Shown here piece after piece: positions 10,797 to 20,428 of a DNA stretch of 62,856 bases (the first letter of the stretch is position 1; every line of letters begins with the position of its first letter). The position numbers and the translations under genes are program-made. A model generated the notes under the pieces. It did no database searches, was not told where the DNA came from, and worked only from the letters and a program-made list of their open reading frames with translations. Origin of the DNA: Candidatus Rokubacteria bacterium 13_1_40CM_69_27 (GTDB lineage Bacteria; Methylomirabilota; Methylomirabilia; Rokubacteriales; CSP1-6); NCBI GenBank assembly GCA_001917535.1, contig MNEF01000007.1, positions 1 to 62,856 of the forward strand, read 5' to 3'.

Positions 10797-11464
10797 AGAT
10801 GCGGACGGCCAAGCATCCCTTCGGCTTCATCGGTTGTGTCGAGCTGCGCCAGGCGCTCGACAAGCATGCCCTGGACGAGCGCGAGTTGATGGACCGTCTG
10901 GAGGAGGTCCCACCCGGCTCCGTCTTCTACCACACGCACGGCTACTTCCTCCGCCATCGGCCTCTCACCACCGCCTACGGCAACGACTTCGCGCGATGGG
11001 CGGCGGTGGAGGTGCGCGACCAGGCGCTGGCCGAGCGCCTGGCCGTCGTGGATCCCTTCGGGTTCCCCGATCTGGAATTGCTCCGGGAGGAGCTGGTGAC
11101 GATCATCCACGACCACCTGCGCCGGCTCAACACCGTGCCGCGGGCGGAGCTGGGCGGGGCGTTCCATTTCCAGCAGTCGCACATCGTGCAGGTCGAGCTG
11201 GGCCCGCTGGCCACGACCCTGGCCGAGTTCCGGGACGGCCTGGCCGCGGTGGACGCCAGCGCCATCTACTTCCACATGGTCGAGGCGCGGACCCGACTCG
11301 GTCGCCCCTCCGGCGACTTCGCCGAGTGGTTGCGCACCTCGCTCGAGCTGCCGGCTCTGGCCGACCGCATCGAGCGCATCGACACCTACATGACGAGCCT
11401 CGAGCGCGTGCGCGCCCGCGTGCTGAGCCTCGTGGACCAGGCCCTGGAAGAGGAGGCGGCGTGA
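10793..11464 (+). CDS. DUF5752 family protein
   Basis: A 223-aa protein resembling DUF5752 proteins found beside trehalose/glucan glycosyltransferases. Conserved-looking features are FGFIGCVELRQALDKHA, SVFYHTHGYFLRH, DPFGFPDLELLREELV, GGAFHFQQSHIVQVELG and IYFHMVEARTRLG. It has several His/Glu in HTH and FHMVEAR contexts but no recognised catalytic site. GTG 10793 gives a GTGA overlap like its neighbours; ATG 10799 two codons later is an alternative. The stop overlaps the next GTG. Function unknown; the context suggests an accessory or regulatory role for the adjacent GT4 enzyme. Confidence 0.7.
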   Translation: MKMRTAKHPFGFIGCVELRQALDKHALDERELMDRLEEVPPGSVFYHTHGYFLRHRPLTTAYGNDFARWAAVEVRDQALAERLAVVDPFGFPDLELLREELVTIIHDHLRRLNTVPRAELGGAFHFQQSHIVQVELGPLATTLAEFRDGLAAVDASAIYFHMVEARTRLGRPSGDFAEWLRTSLELPALADRIERIDTYMTSLERVRARVLSLVDQALEEEAA

Positions 11465-12651
11465 CCCGGATCGACGACTACCGTCAGGTGGCACCACCCG
11501 GCGTCGTCGACATCATCCTGAAGCTGGCCGAGCGCGTGCGCGGGCGACGGTTTCTCCACGTGAGCGGCGGCCGGTTCGGTGGGGGCGCCGCCGAGATCCT
11601 GCGCGCAGTGGTGCCGATCCTGTGCGACATGGGCATCGACACGCACTGGGAGATCACGGGGGGGGATCCCGGCTTCTACACGACGACGCGGGCGCTGCAG
11701 GCGGCCCTGGAGGGCGCCGAGCGGGTGCTGGCCGACGAGGCGCTCGCCCATTACGTCGAGATGAACCGGGTCAACGCCAAGAAGCTGTCGTTCGAGGCCG
11801 ACCTCGTCGTCGTCCACGACGTCCAGCCGGCCACGCTCGTCGCCCAGCGGAGCGACGGACGCTGGGTGTGGCGCTGCCACTTCGACTGCTCGCGCGCCCA
11901 GCGCCGGGCGTGGTCCTTCTTCCGGCAATTCGTGGCCCAGTACGAGGCCGCCGTCTTTTCGCTGCCGGAGTTCGGCCGGCGCCTGGGGGTGCCGCAGTAC
12001 ATCATCTACCCGTCCATCGATCCCCTCTCCGAGAAGAACCGCGAGCTGACCCCTCGCGAGGTGGCGACCATCCTGGCATCCCTGCGACTCAGCCAGGACA
12101 AGCCGCTGCTCGTGCAAATCGGGCCCTTCACGCGCGCCCAGGACCCGCTGGGGGTCGTCAACGCGTATCGGCTCGTCAAGAAGCATTACGACGTCCGGCT
12201 GGTCCTGGCCGGCACCGCGGGGGACGAGCGCGAGAGCCTGGAGGTTCTGGCCGAGCTCCGCGAGGCCGCCCACCATGATCCGGACATCGTCGTGCTGGAG
12301 CTGCCTCCTGACGCTCACCTCCAGATCAACGCGCTCCAGCGCGGGGCCACCATCGTGCTCCAGAAGTCGCTGCGCGAGGGCTTCGGCCTCGGCGCCGCCG
12401 AGGCGATGTGGAAGGGCAAGCCCGTCGTGGGCGGCTTCGGGGGCGGGCTCGCCCAGCAGATCATTTCCGACGTGACCGGCTACACGGTGCACTCCGTGGA
12501 GGGCGCGGCCTTTCGCCTCCGCCACCTCCTCAATAACCCCGAGCTGATCGCCCGGATGGGGACGGCCGGACGGGAGCACGTTCGCCGCACGTTCCTCGTC
12601 ACCCGCAACATCACGGACTACCTGGCGCTCCTAATCCATCTCTCCGGATGA
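11461..12651 (+). CDS. GT4 glycosyltransferase, TreT / GlgM-like
   Basis: A 396-aa retaining GT-B glycosyltransferase. The N-terminal domain has HVSGGRFGGGAAEILRAVVPIL and GIDTHWEITGGDPGFYTTTRALQAAL, close to trehalose glycosyltransferring synthase (TreT). The C-terminal donor domain has QIGPFTRAQDPLGVVNAY, LVLAGTAGDERE and the E-x7-E element SLREGFGLGAAEAMWKGKPVVGG. TreT couples NDP-glucose and glucose to give trehalose; a GlgM-like use of ADP-glucose and glucose-1-phosphate to give maltose-1-phosphate would also suit this GlgE cluster. The sequence alone does not decide. It overlaps both neighbours by four bases. Confidence 0.75.
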   Translation: MTRIDDYRQVAPPGVVDIILKLAERVRGRRFLHVSGGRFGGGAAEILRAVVPILCDMGIDTHWEITGGDPGFYTTTRALQAALEGAERVLADEALAHYVEMNRVNAKKLSFEADLVVVHDVQPATLVAQRSDGRWVWRCHFDCSRAQRRAWSFFRQFVAQYEAAVFSLPEFGRRLGVPQYIIYPSIDPLSEKNRELTPREVATILASLRLSQDKPLLVQIGPFTRAQDPLGVVNAYRLVKKHYDVRLVLAGTAGDERESLEVLAELREAAHHDPDIVVLELPPDAHLQINALQRGATIVLQKSLREGFGLGAAEAMWKGKPVVGGFGGGLAQQIISDVTGYTVHSVEGAAFRLRHLLNNPELIARMGTAGREHVRRTFLVTRNITDYLALLIHLSG

Positions 12652-13907
12652 CCGACGCCTCCCCGGCCCGTGACCTGCCCGCGGACCTCCAAGAGCAGGT
12701 CGAGCGCCTGCGCTCCGCGGAGATCGCCGTCGCGCTGCTCACCTACAACAACGCCGCCACCGTCCCGGCGGTGGCCGAGGTGGCGCGGGCCGGGCTGGAG
12801 AGGCATTTCCCGGGAGTCCAGGCGGCGCTCATCAACGCCGACGCCGGATCGTCGGACGGCACGCCGGAGCTGCTCGCCGCCGGCGGGCTGCCGGCCGTCC
12901 TGGCTCGCCACGACGCGCCGATGACCGAGCGCGCCGCCGTGCCCTTCCACGGCGTCCCCGGACGGGGTGGCGCGTTGCGCCTCGCGTTCGGCATCGCCCA
13001 GCGCCTGGGCGTCCGCGCACTGGTCGTGCTGGAGGCGGAGGTCACCTCGATGACCGACGAGTGGATCGCGCGCCTGGTGCGCCCCGTCTGGGAGGAGAAG
13101 GCCGATCTCGTCGCGCCAGCATACGCGCGCCACCGCTACGACGGCACCATCACGAATCTCCTGCTGGCGCCGCTGATCCGGGCTCTCTACGGCCGCCGCC
13201 TGCGCCAGCCGCTGCCGGGCTCGCAGGCGCTCTCGGCGCGCCTGCTCGAGCACCTGCTTCTCCATCCGCGGTGGACCTGGCCCGGGCGCGACATCACGGA
13301 TCTCTGGATCGTCGGTACGGCGATTGCTGACGGCTTCGTGGTGTGGGAGGCGTGGCTCGGCCGGCGGCGCGTGGAATCGCGCACCCGCACGACCGATTTG
13401 CCCACGATGGTCGCCCAGACGCTGGGCGCCGTCTTCAGCGTCATGGACCGCCATCAGGACCTCTGGCTCGAAGTGCGCAGTAGCGAACCGGTGCCGGCCC
13501 TGGGAGAGCCGGCAGTGCCCTCCGCCGATCCAATGACGGTGGACGTCGAGCGCATGATCGGAGCGTTCCGACAAGGGCTGAGCGACCTGGGGCCCATCTG
13601 GGAGCATATCCTCGGCCCCGACACCCTGGCCGATGTGCTGGCGCTGGACGCGGCCGACGTCACGCGCTTTCGGTTTCCCGACGATCTCTGGGCGCGGGTG
13701 GTCTACGACTTCGCGCTCGGCCACCACTACGGCGTCGTGCACCGCGACCATCTGCTGCGCTCGCTGGTGCCCCTCTACCTGGGCCGCACCGCCGCCTTCG
13801 TCACCGCCACCCGGAGACGAGACGCCGCGGGCACCGAGGCTCTGCTGGAGGCCGTGGGCGCGGCCTTCGAGCGCCAGAAGCCCTATCTCGTCGAGAGGTG
13901 GCGCTAG
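12648..13907 (+). CDS. GT-A (GT2/GT81-like) glycosyltransferase
   Basis: A 419-aa protein with a GT2-like nucleotide-sugar fold: VALLTYNNAATV, ALINADAGSSDGTPELL, GRGGALRLAFGIAQRLGVRALVVLE, DGTITNLLLAPLIRALYG and RQPLPGSQALS. It resembles glucosyl-3-phosphoglycerate/mannosylglycerate synthase-type enzymes, followed by a helical C-terminal half. The position of the usual D-x-D metal motif (after ALVVL) reads EAEVTSM, so the canonical Asp pair is replaced. ATGA overlap with the GT4 gene; the stop shares a base with the likely glgE start. The acceptor is unknown; a compatible solute such as glucosylglycerate is possible. Confidence 0.65.
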   Translation: MTDASPARDLPADLQEQVERLRSAEIAVALLTYNNAATVPAVAEVARAGLERHFPGVQAALINADAGSSDGTPELLAAGGLPAVLARHDAPMTERAAVPFHGVPGRGGALRLAFGIAQRLGVRALVVLEAEVTSMTDEWIARLVRPVWEEKADLVAPAYARHRYDGTITNLLLAPLIRALYGRRLRQPLPGSQALSARLLEHLLLHPRWTWPGRDITDLWIVGTAIADGFVVWEAWLGRRRVESRTRTTDLPTMVAQTLGAVFSVMDRHQDLWLEVRSSEPVPALGEPAVPSADPMTVDVERMIGAFRQGLSDLGPIWEHILGPDTLADVLALDAADVTRFRFPDDLWARVVYDFALGHHYGVVHRDHLLRSLVPLYLGRTAAFVTATRRRDAAGTEALLEAVGAAFERQKPYLVERWR

Positions 13908-15859
13908 TGCTCGCTGATCCGTCCGACCTCAACCGCACCGTCGTCATCGAGAGCGTCGCGCCCACCGTGGACGGTGGCCGCTATCCGGCCAAGCGCGAGA
14001 TCGGCGCCGTCGTCGAGGTGTCGGCGGACATCTTCAAGGAGGGCCACGACGTGCTGGTGGCCTTCGTCAAGTACCGCCGCGCGAGCGAGACCACGTGGCG
14101 TGAGAGCCCGATGAGCCTCGTCGACAACGACCGCTGGGCGGGACGGTTCACGCTGGAGGCGATCGGACGCTGGGTCTTCACCATCGAGGCCCTGGCCGAC
14201 CCGTTCCGCTCGTGGCTGGCCGACCTGGGCAAGCGCGTGGAGGCCGGCCAGGATGTCGGCAGCGAGCTCCTGGAGGGCGCGGCGCTCGTGCGCTCGGCCG
14301 CCGGGCGCGCGTACGGTAGGCAGGCCGAGGCCCTGGAGGCGTATGCCGGGCGCCTCGCGCTGCGTCCCGCCCAGGCCGAGGCCGTGGCCGCCGCCCGCGA
14401 GGAGCGCCTCGGCGCGCTGATGGACGCCCACCTGGATCGCCGCGAGTCGACGTGGGCCGAGCGCGAGTTCGAGATCGTGGCCGACCGCGAGCGTGCCCGC
14501 TTCGCGGCGTGGTACGAGTTCTTCCCGCGCTCGGGCCAGCCGGGACGGCACGCCACCTTCAAAGACGCCGAGGCCCAGCTGAAGCGCGCGGCCGCGATGG
14601 GGTTCGACGTCGTCTACCTGCCGCCGATCCATCCGATCGGCCGGACCCACCGCAAGGGCTGGAACAACTCGCTGGTCGCCCGGCCCGACGACCCGGGCAG
14701 CCCCTGGGCGATCGGCGGCAAGGAGGGCGGCCACATGGCCGTCCACCCCGAGCTGGGCACGCTCGACGACTTCGACCGCTTCGTCGAGCGGGCCCGGGCC
14801 CTGGGGCTCGAGGTCGCGCTCGACTTCGCCATCCAGTGCTCGCCCGACCATCCCTACGTGCGGGAGCACCCGGAGTGGTTCTTCCACCGGCCGGACGGCA
14901 CCCTCAAGCACGCGGAGAATCCGCCCAAGAAGTACCAGGACATCTACCCGCTGAACTTCCAGTGCGCGGACCCGCGCCCGCTCTGGCAGGAGATGCGGCG
15001 CATCCTCGAGTTCTGGGTCGGCCACGGCGTGCGGAGCTTCCGCGTGGACAACCCGCACACCAAGCCCGTCAAATTCTGGGAGTGGCTGATCCGGAGCGTC
15101 CAGGATGAGCACCCGGACGTCATCTTCCTCAGCGAGGCCTTTACCCGGCCCAAGATGATGAAGGTCCTGGCCAAGGCCGGTTTCACGCAGTCCTACACCT
15201 ACTTCACCTGGCGGAACGAGAAGCAGGAGCTGATCGATTACCTCACCGAGATCACCCAGCCGCCCGTCGCCGAGTACTTCCGCGGCCACCTCTGGCCCAA
15301 CACCCCCGACATCCTCCATGCGGTTCTGCAAAGAGGAGGGCGCGCCGCTTTCAGGATGCGCCTGGTGCTGGCGGCGACGCTCTCGTCGCTCTACGGCATC
15401 TACTCGGGCTACGAGCTGTGCGAGAACCAGCCGTTCGCGGAGGGCTCCGAGGAGTACCTGAACTCGGAGAAGTACGAGCTCAAGTCGCGCGACTGGGACG
15501 CCCCCGGCAACATCGTCGACCTCGTCATCAAGGTCAACCGGATCCGGCGGGAGCACCGCGCGCTACAGCTCTACACCAACCTCCGCTTCTATCCCTCCGA
15601 CGACCCCCACATCATCTTCTACGGCAAGATGACGCCCGAGCGCGACGACGTCGTCTTCGTCGCCGTCAACCTCGATCCCTTCGCCACCCACTCCGCCTTG
15701 GTGGAGCTGCCGCTCTGGGAGCTCGGGATCTCCGAAGACCAGCTCTATCGTTTACACGAGCGGCTCACCGACACGCGCCAGGAGTGGCGCGGCCGGGGCG
15801 GGCGGGTGACGCTGGACCCGCAGCACGAACCCGCCGCCGTCTTCGTCCTGCAGCGCTGA
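13907..15859 (+). CDS. glgE: Alpha-1,4-glucan:maltose-1-phosphate maltosyltransferase
   Basis: A GH13_3 enzyme of about 650 aa that extends alpha-1,4-glucan from maltose-1-phosphate. It has N-terminal immunoglobulin-like and helical insert domains (to about 200), then YEFFPRSGQPGRHATFKDAEAQLKR split over the barrel start, YLPPIHPIGRTHRKGWNN, DFAIQCSPDHPYV, nucleophile region SFRVDNPHTKPVKFWEW and acid/base IFLSEAFTRPKMM. GTG 13907 is preferred: AGAGGTGG lies 6-7 bases upstream and the codon shares one base with the previous TAG. GTG 13898 would add three residues. It works with TreS and maltokinase encoded 1-6 kb downstream. Confidence 0.92.
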   Translation: MLADPSDLNRTVVIESVAPTVDGGRYPAKREIGAVVEVSADIFKEGHDVLVAFVKYRRASETTWRESPMSLVDNDRWAGRFTLEAIGRWVFTIEALADPFRSWLADLGKRVEAGQDVGSELLEGAALVRSAAGRAYGRQAEALEAYAGRLALRPAQAEAVAAAREERLGALMDAHLDRRESTWAEREFEIVADRERARFAAWYEFFPRSGQPGRHATFKDAEAQLKRAAAMGFDVVYLPPIHPIGRTHRKGWNNSLVARPDDPGSPWAIGGKEGGHMAVHPELGTLDDFDRFVERARALGLEVALDFAIQCSPDHPYVREHPEWFFHRPDGTLKHAENPPKKYQDIYPLNFQCADPRPLWQEMRRILEFWVGHGVRSFRVDNPHTKPVKFWEWLIRSVQDEHPDVIFLSEAFTRPKMMKVLAKAGFTQSYTYFTWRNEKQELIDYLTEITQPPVAEYFRGHLWPNTPDILHAVLQRGGRAAFRMRLVLAATLSSLYGIYSGYELCENQPFAEGSEEYLNSEKYELKSRDWDAPGNIVDLVIKVNRIRREHRALQLYTNLRFYPSDDPHIIFYGKMTPERDDVVFVAVNLDPFATHSALVELPLWELGISEDQLYRLHERLTDTRQEWRGRGGRVTLDPQHEPAAVFVLQR

Positions 15860-15892
15860 CGGCGGGGCCGCCGAGCGGGCCAGGAGCGCGGC

Positions 15893-16294
15893 CTATCCCT
15901 CCAGGATCTTCTTCAACGTCCTCAGATCGCGCTCGACCAACCCGGCATCCTCGGCATACTTCTCGTCCGACATCTCGGGCAGCTGGAACAGGGTGAAGAG
16001 GACCTCGCTTCCGGAGCCGTTGGGCACCACGCGCATCGGAAGGAGAATTTCCTGACCGGGCGCCGGGCTCACGTAGTGGTCGAGGACGCCGAGCTCGTTG
16101 CGTCCGACGAACCGGATGTTCATGGGACCGGCCGGCGTCTCCACGACCCACTGGCCCTCCGATTTCCTGACCGACCGACAGAGGCCCCTCGCCCATCGCG
16201 GGAGGTTCTCGGGGTTCGAGACGAATCCGTACACGTGCCCGGGCGGACGGTCGATGGAGACGGTCAGGGTCCTGGATCTCAGAACGGGCGCCAT
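15893..16294 (-). CDS. SRPBCC (START-like) family protein
   Basis: A 133-aa single-domain protein with the START/Bet v1 pattern: LTVSIDRPPGHVYGFVSNPENLPRWARG at the N-terminus, central strands around VVETPAGPMNIRFV and LDHYVSP, and a C-terminal helix. Such proteins bind hydrophobic ligands or act in polyketide-cyclase-like roles; no specific ligand can be inferred. It starts directly after the stop of the SnoaL-like gene, so the pair is cotranscribed. It is convergent with glgE and appears to be part of a small insertion splitting glgE from treS. Confidence 0.75.
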   Translation of the reverse strand: MAPVLRSRTLTVSIDRPPGHVYGFVSNPENLPRWARGLCRSVRKSEGQWVVETPAGPMNIRFVGRNELGVLDHYVSPAPGQEILLPMRVVPNGSGSEVLFTLFQLPEMSDEKYAEDAGLVERDLRTLKKILEG

Positions 16295-16657
16295 TCAGGC
16301 TCGCCCCCTCTTCGGCGGCGTCGGCGCGGCGGGAGTGGTGACGGTGTTCTGGACCGCGCGGATCAGCCACGTTCCCTTTTGCTTCACCATGACCATCGTG
16401 CTGATCCCCTTGAAGTCTTCGGTCGGCTCGCCCGACGGCATGGTGAAGCCCGGCCACTCCCAGGTCGCATGCACGAGAGCGATGTGGGGTGTTAGGAACG
16501 GCATCTTGGCCACGGTAGACCTGTAGGTCATCTTCTGCTTCTGCCTGGCCAGCATGTCGTGGATCGCCTCGTGGCCTTCCACGTTCGCCTTCTTCGACGT
16601 CCACCAGCCCCCACCCCGGTTGACATAGTCCACGTCGTCCGTGAACGACAGTAGCAT
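16295..16657 (-). CDS. SgcJ/SnoaL-like (NTF2 fold) protein, N-terminus missing
   Basis: About 120 aa. LSFTDDVDYVNRGGGWWTSK, MPFLTPHIALVHATWE, ISTMVMVKQKGTWLIRAVQNT match the SgcJ/EcaC branch of the SnoaL/NTF2 fold. Family members have a further 30-40 residues (first helices) ahead of the FTDDVDYVN strand; here that region runs into DNA resembling an integrase fragment, so the gene is probably 5'-truncated. ATG 16657 is the first start inside the recognisable domain. Whether the product folds is doubtful. Confidence 0.6.
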   Translation of the reverse strand: MLLSFTDDVDYVNRGGGWWTSKKANVEGHEAIHDMLARQKQKMTYRSTVAKMPFLTPHIALVHATWEWPGFTMPSGEPTEDFKGISTMVMVKQKGTWLIRAVQNTVTTPAAPTPPKRGRA

Positions 16658-16676
16658 CCCTCGACGACCATCGAGC

Positions 16677-16889
16677 CAGCCTCCTGTCCGCGGGACTTCG
16701 TATCCCCGCCGGCCCGGGCTCGAGGACGTGTGTGGAGACATCGTGATGCCCACGCGATGGTGGCCCAACGGTGCGGACGTCGTGGCCATCCTCCAGCACA
16801 TGGGTCGCGAAGAAATGGCGAAGGCACGATATCGAGAGCATAGGTCCGCGGCCACGGGCTCGCAAGGTGGCGCGGCCGTTCGGCGCCAA
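16677..16889 (-). pseudogene. Tyrosine recombinase (integrase) C-terminal remnant
   Basis: In one frame the DNA encodes [20 protein letters not shown], then [25 protein letters not shown]. This is the Arg-x-x-[His/Tyr] box and the end of an integron/phage-type tyrosine recombinase, whose intact form reads roughly LRHSFATHLLE...GHxDVSTTMIYTHVL...GVRSPADRL. The TTMIY part with the catalytic Tyr is deleted and no N-terminal catalytic domain is present. It is a fossil between glgE and treS and fused upstream of the truncated SnoaL-like gene. Confidence 0.7.
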
Positions 16890-16932
16890 CAGTCGCGTGG
16901 CGACGCCAGGTACCGTATTCTGGGCTCAGGCC

Positions 16933-18580
<1,648 letters not shown>

Positions 18581-18606
<26 letters not shown>

Positions 18607-19969
18607 CGTCCTGGCCGCCTGGCTGGCCCGCCAGCGCTGGTTCGCCGCCAAGACGCGCCGGATCGAAGCGATCGTGATCGAGGACGCCGTCCCCCTGGCC
18701 GGAGCGGTGATCGCCGTCGCCCGGGTAACGCTCGACGACGGCGGGTCCGACCGCTACGCGGTTCCCCTCGGCGCCTCCCCGGCGGGTGGCGACGTCGCCG
18801 ACGCGCTCGACGACCCCCACTTCTGCCGCGCGCTTCTCGACCTCATCGCCCGCGGCGCCGGGAGCGCCGGCGAGCGGGGCGAGGTCCGCGGCGGCCCGAC
18901 GTCCGCCTTCCCTCCCGGGCTCGGGCCGGATCTCCCGGTGCGCCGCCTGGGCGGCGAGCAGAGCAACACGTCCGTCACCTTCGGGGACGCGGTGATCGTG
19001 AAGCACTTCCGGCGCCTCGCCGAGGGGATCAACCCTGAGGCGGAGATGACGCGGTTCTTGACCGAGCGCGCGCGCTTCGCCCAGACGCCCCGGCTCTTCG
19101 GCCAGCTCGACTACCGGCGCGACGGCGCCACGACGACCCTCGCCGTCGCCCAGGAGCTGGTAGCCGGCGCCCGCGACGGATGGCAGTGGATGCTGGCGGC
19201 GCTGGGAGACTTTTACGCCCTCGCGCGCCGCGCGTCCGGGCCGCCCGACGCGGCGCAGGTCCGGGCACTCGCCGGCGTGTCGCTGGGGGCGCTCGACCGG
19301 CTCGGCGCGGTGACGGCCGCGCTCCACCGGGCGCTGGCGTCGGACCCGCGCGATGCCGATTTCGCGCCCGAGCCCATCACGCCCGGAGATCTCGCCGCGT
19401 GGAGCGGGGACGTCGGCGCCCAGCTGGAGGCCGCGCGCGAGGCCCTCGGCCGCGAGGGCCTCGTAGCAGACCTCGACGTGCGGGCCGCGCTCAACGGCCT
19501 GCGGGGCAGCCAGAAGATCCGCCACCACGGCGATCTCCACCTCGGCCAGACGCTCTACCGCGACGGCGACTTCGCGATCATCGACTTCGAGGGTGAGCCG
19601 ATTCGTCCGCTGGCCGAGCGCCGGAGGAAGCACACGCCCCTGCGCGACGTCGCCGGCTTGCTGCGCTCCATCGACTACGTCGCTCAGGCGTCACGCCCGG
19701 CCGGGCTGGAGGCGTGGGTGGCGGCATGGCAGGCGGAGGCTGCGCGTGCGCTCGGGGCCGCCTACCGCGCCGGAGTCCGCGGCGCTCCGTTCGCCCCGGA
19801 GAGGGACGAGGCCTTCGCGCGCGCCGTGGCGGTCTTCGAGTTGGAAAAGGCCGCCTACGAGATCGTGTACGAGGCCAACCACCGTCCCGACTGGGTGGAG
19901 ATCCCCACGCGCGGGCTGCTCAGGGCCGCGGCGTGCCTTGGCCCTTTGCCGGCGCCTGGGGCGGCGTGA
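18581..19969 (+). CDS. Maltokinase (Mak/Pep2-like)
   Basis: A 462-aa kinase-fold protein (aminoglycoside-phosphotransferase superfamily) expected to phosphorylate maltose to maltose-1-phosphate, the GlgE substrate. The N-terminal cap has the typical [13 protein letters not shown]; the nucleotide-binding lobe has [21 protein letters not shown]; the Brenner-type catalytic loop is [28 protein letters not shown], followed by [20 protein letters not shown], diagnostic of maltokinases. ATG 18581 lies inside the treS end (26-bp overlap). Its 3' end overlaps a convergent gene by 50 bp. Confidence 0.9.
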
Positions 19970-20423
19970 AGAGCATCGTCTCCACCTGCCACCCTTCCGT
20001 GTCGAAAAGCACGACGAGCCCGCTCTCGTAGAAGAAGGACTTGGGCTGCCCGGCCGCCGACACCTTCGTCGGCTCGCCCCAGCCCTCCAGCACCGTGGTC
20101 TGGGTGAAGGCGCCCGGTTTCGGCTCGAGCGTGAGCGAGCGGACGAGCGCGGGCTGAAAGCCGGCGGGCGTCAGGAGCCCGAAGTCGACGACGAGTCGTC
20201 GGATGCCCCCCGGCGCCTGCGGGCCCTCGTAGACCCACTGGGCGGTGTCGTAGCCCTCGACCTTCTGCGTGGCCGTCCGCGTGGGCCCGCCGTACTGCGC
20301 GCGCACCGCCTCCATGGTGCTCTGGCCGGGGTTGATCGTCCCCCACTCGGCGGCGACGGTCTCGCCGGAGAGCGAGAGCAGGGTCAGGGCGACCAGGACC
20401 GCCAGCCTCCGCCACCCGCGCAT
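19920..20423 (-). CDS. Secreted protein of unknown function
   Basis: A 167-aa protein with a clear signal peptide: MRGWRRLAVLVALTLLSLSG followed by ETVAAEW, a likely signal peptidase I site. The mature part has GTINPGQSTMEAVRAQYGGPT, an SmpA/BamE-like opening (a Gly-x-[ST]-x2-E-V-x8-G-x-P pattern), then strands such as TAQWVYEG and VVLFDTEGWQVETM. No catalytic residues were recognised. It follows the gamma-glutamyltransferase-like gene by five bases on the same strand and overlaps the maltokinase 3' end. Confidence 0.65.
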   Translation of the reverse strand: MRGWRRLAVLVALTLLSLSGETVAAEWGTINPGQSTMEAVRAQYGGPTRTATQKVEGYDTAQWVYEGPQAPGGIRRLVVDFGLLTPAGFQPALVRSLTLEPKPGAFTQTTVLEGWGEPTKVSAAGQPKSFFYESGLVVLFDTEGWQVETMLFTPPQAPAKGQGTPRP

Positions 20424-20428
20424 AGGCG

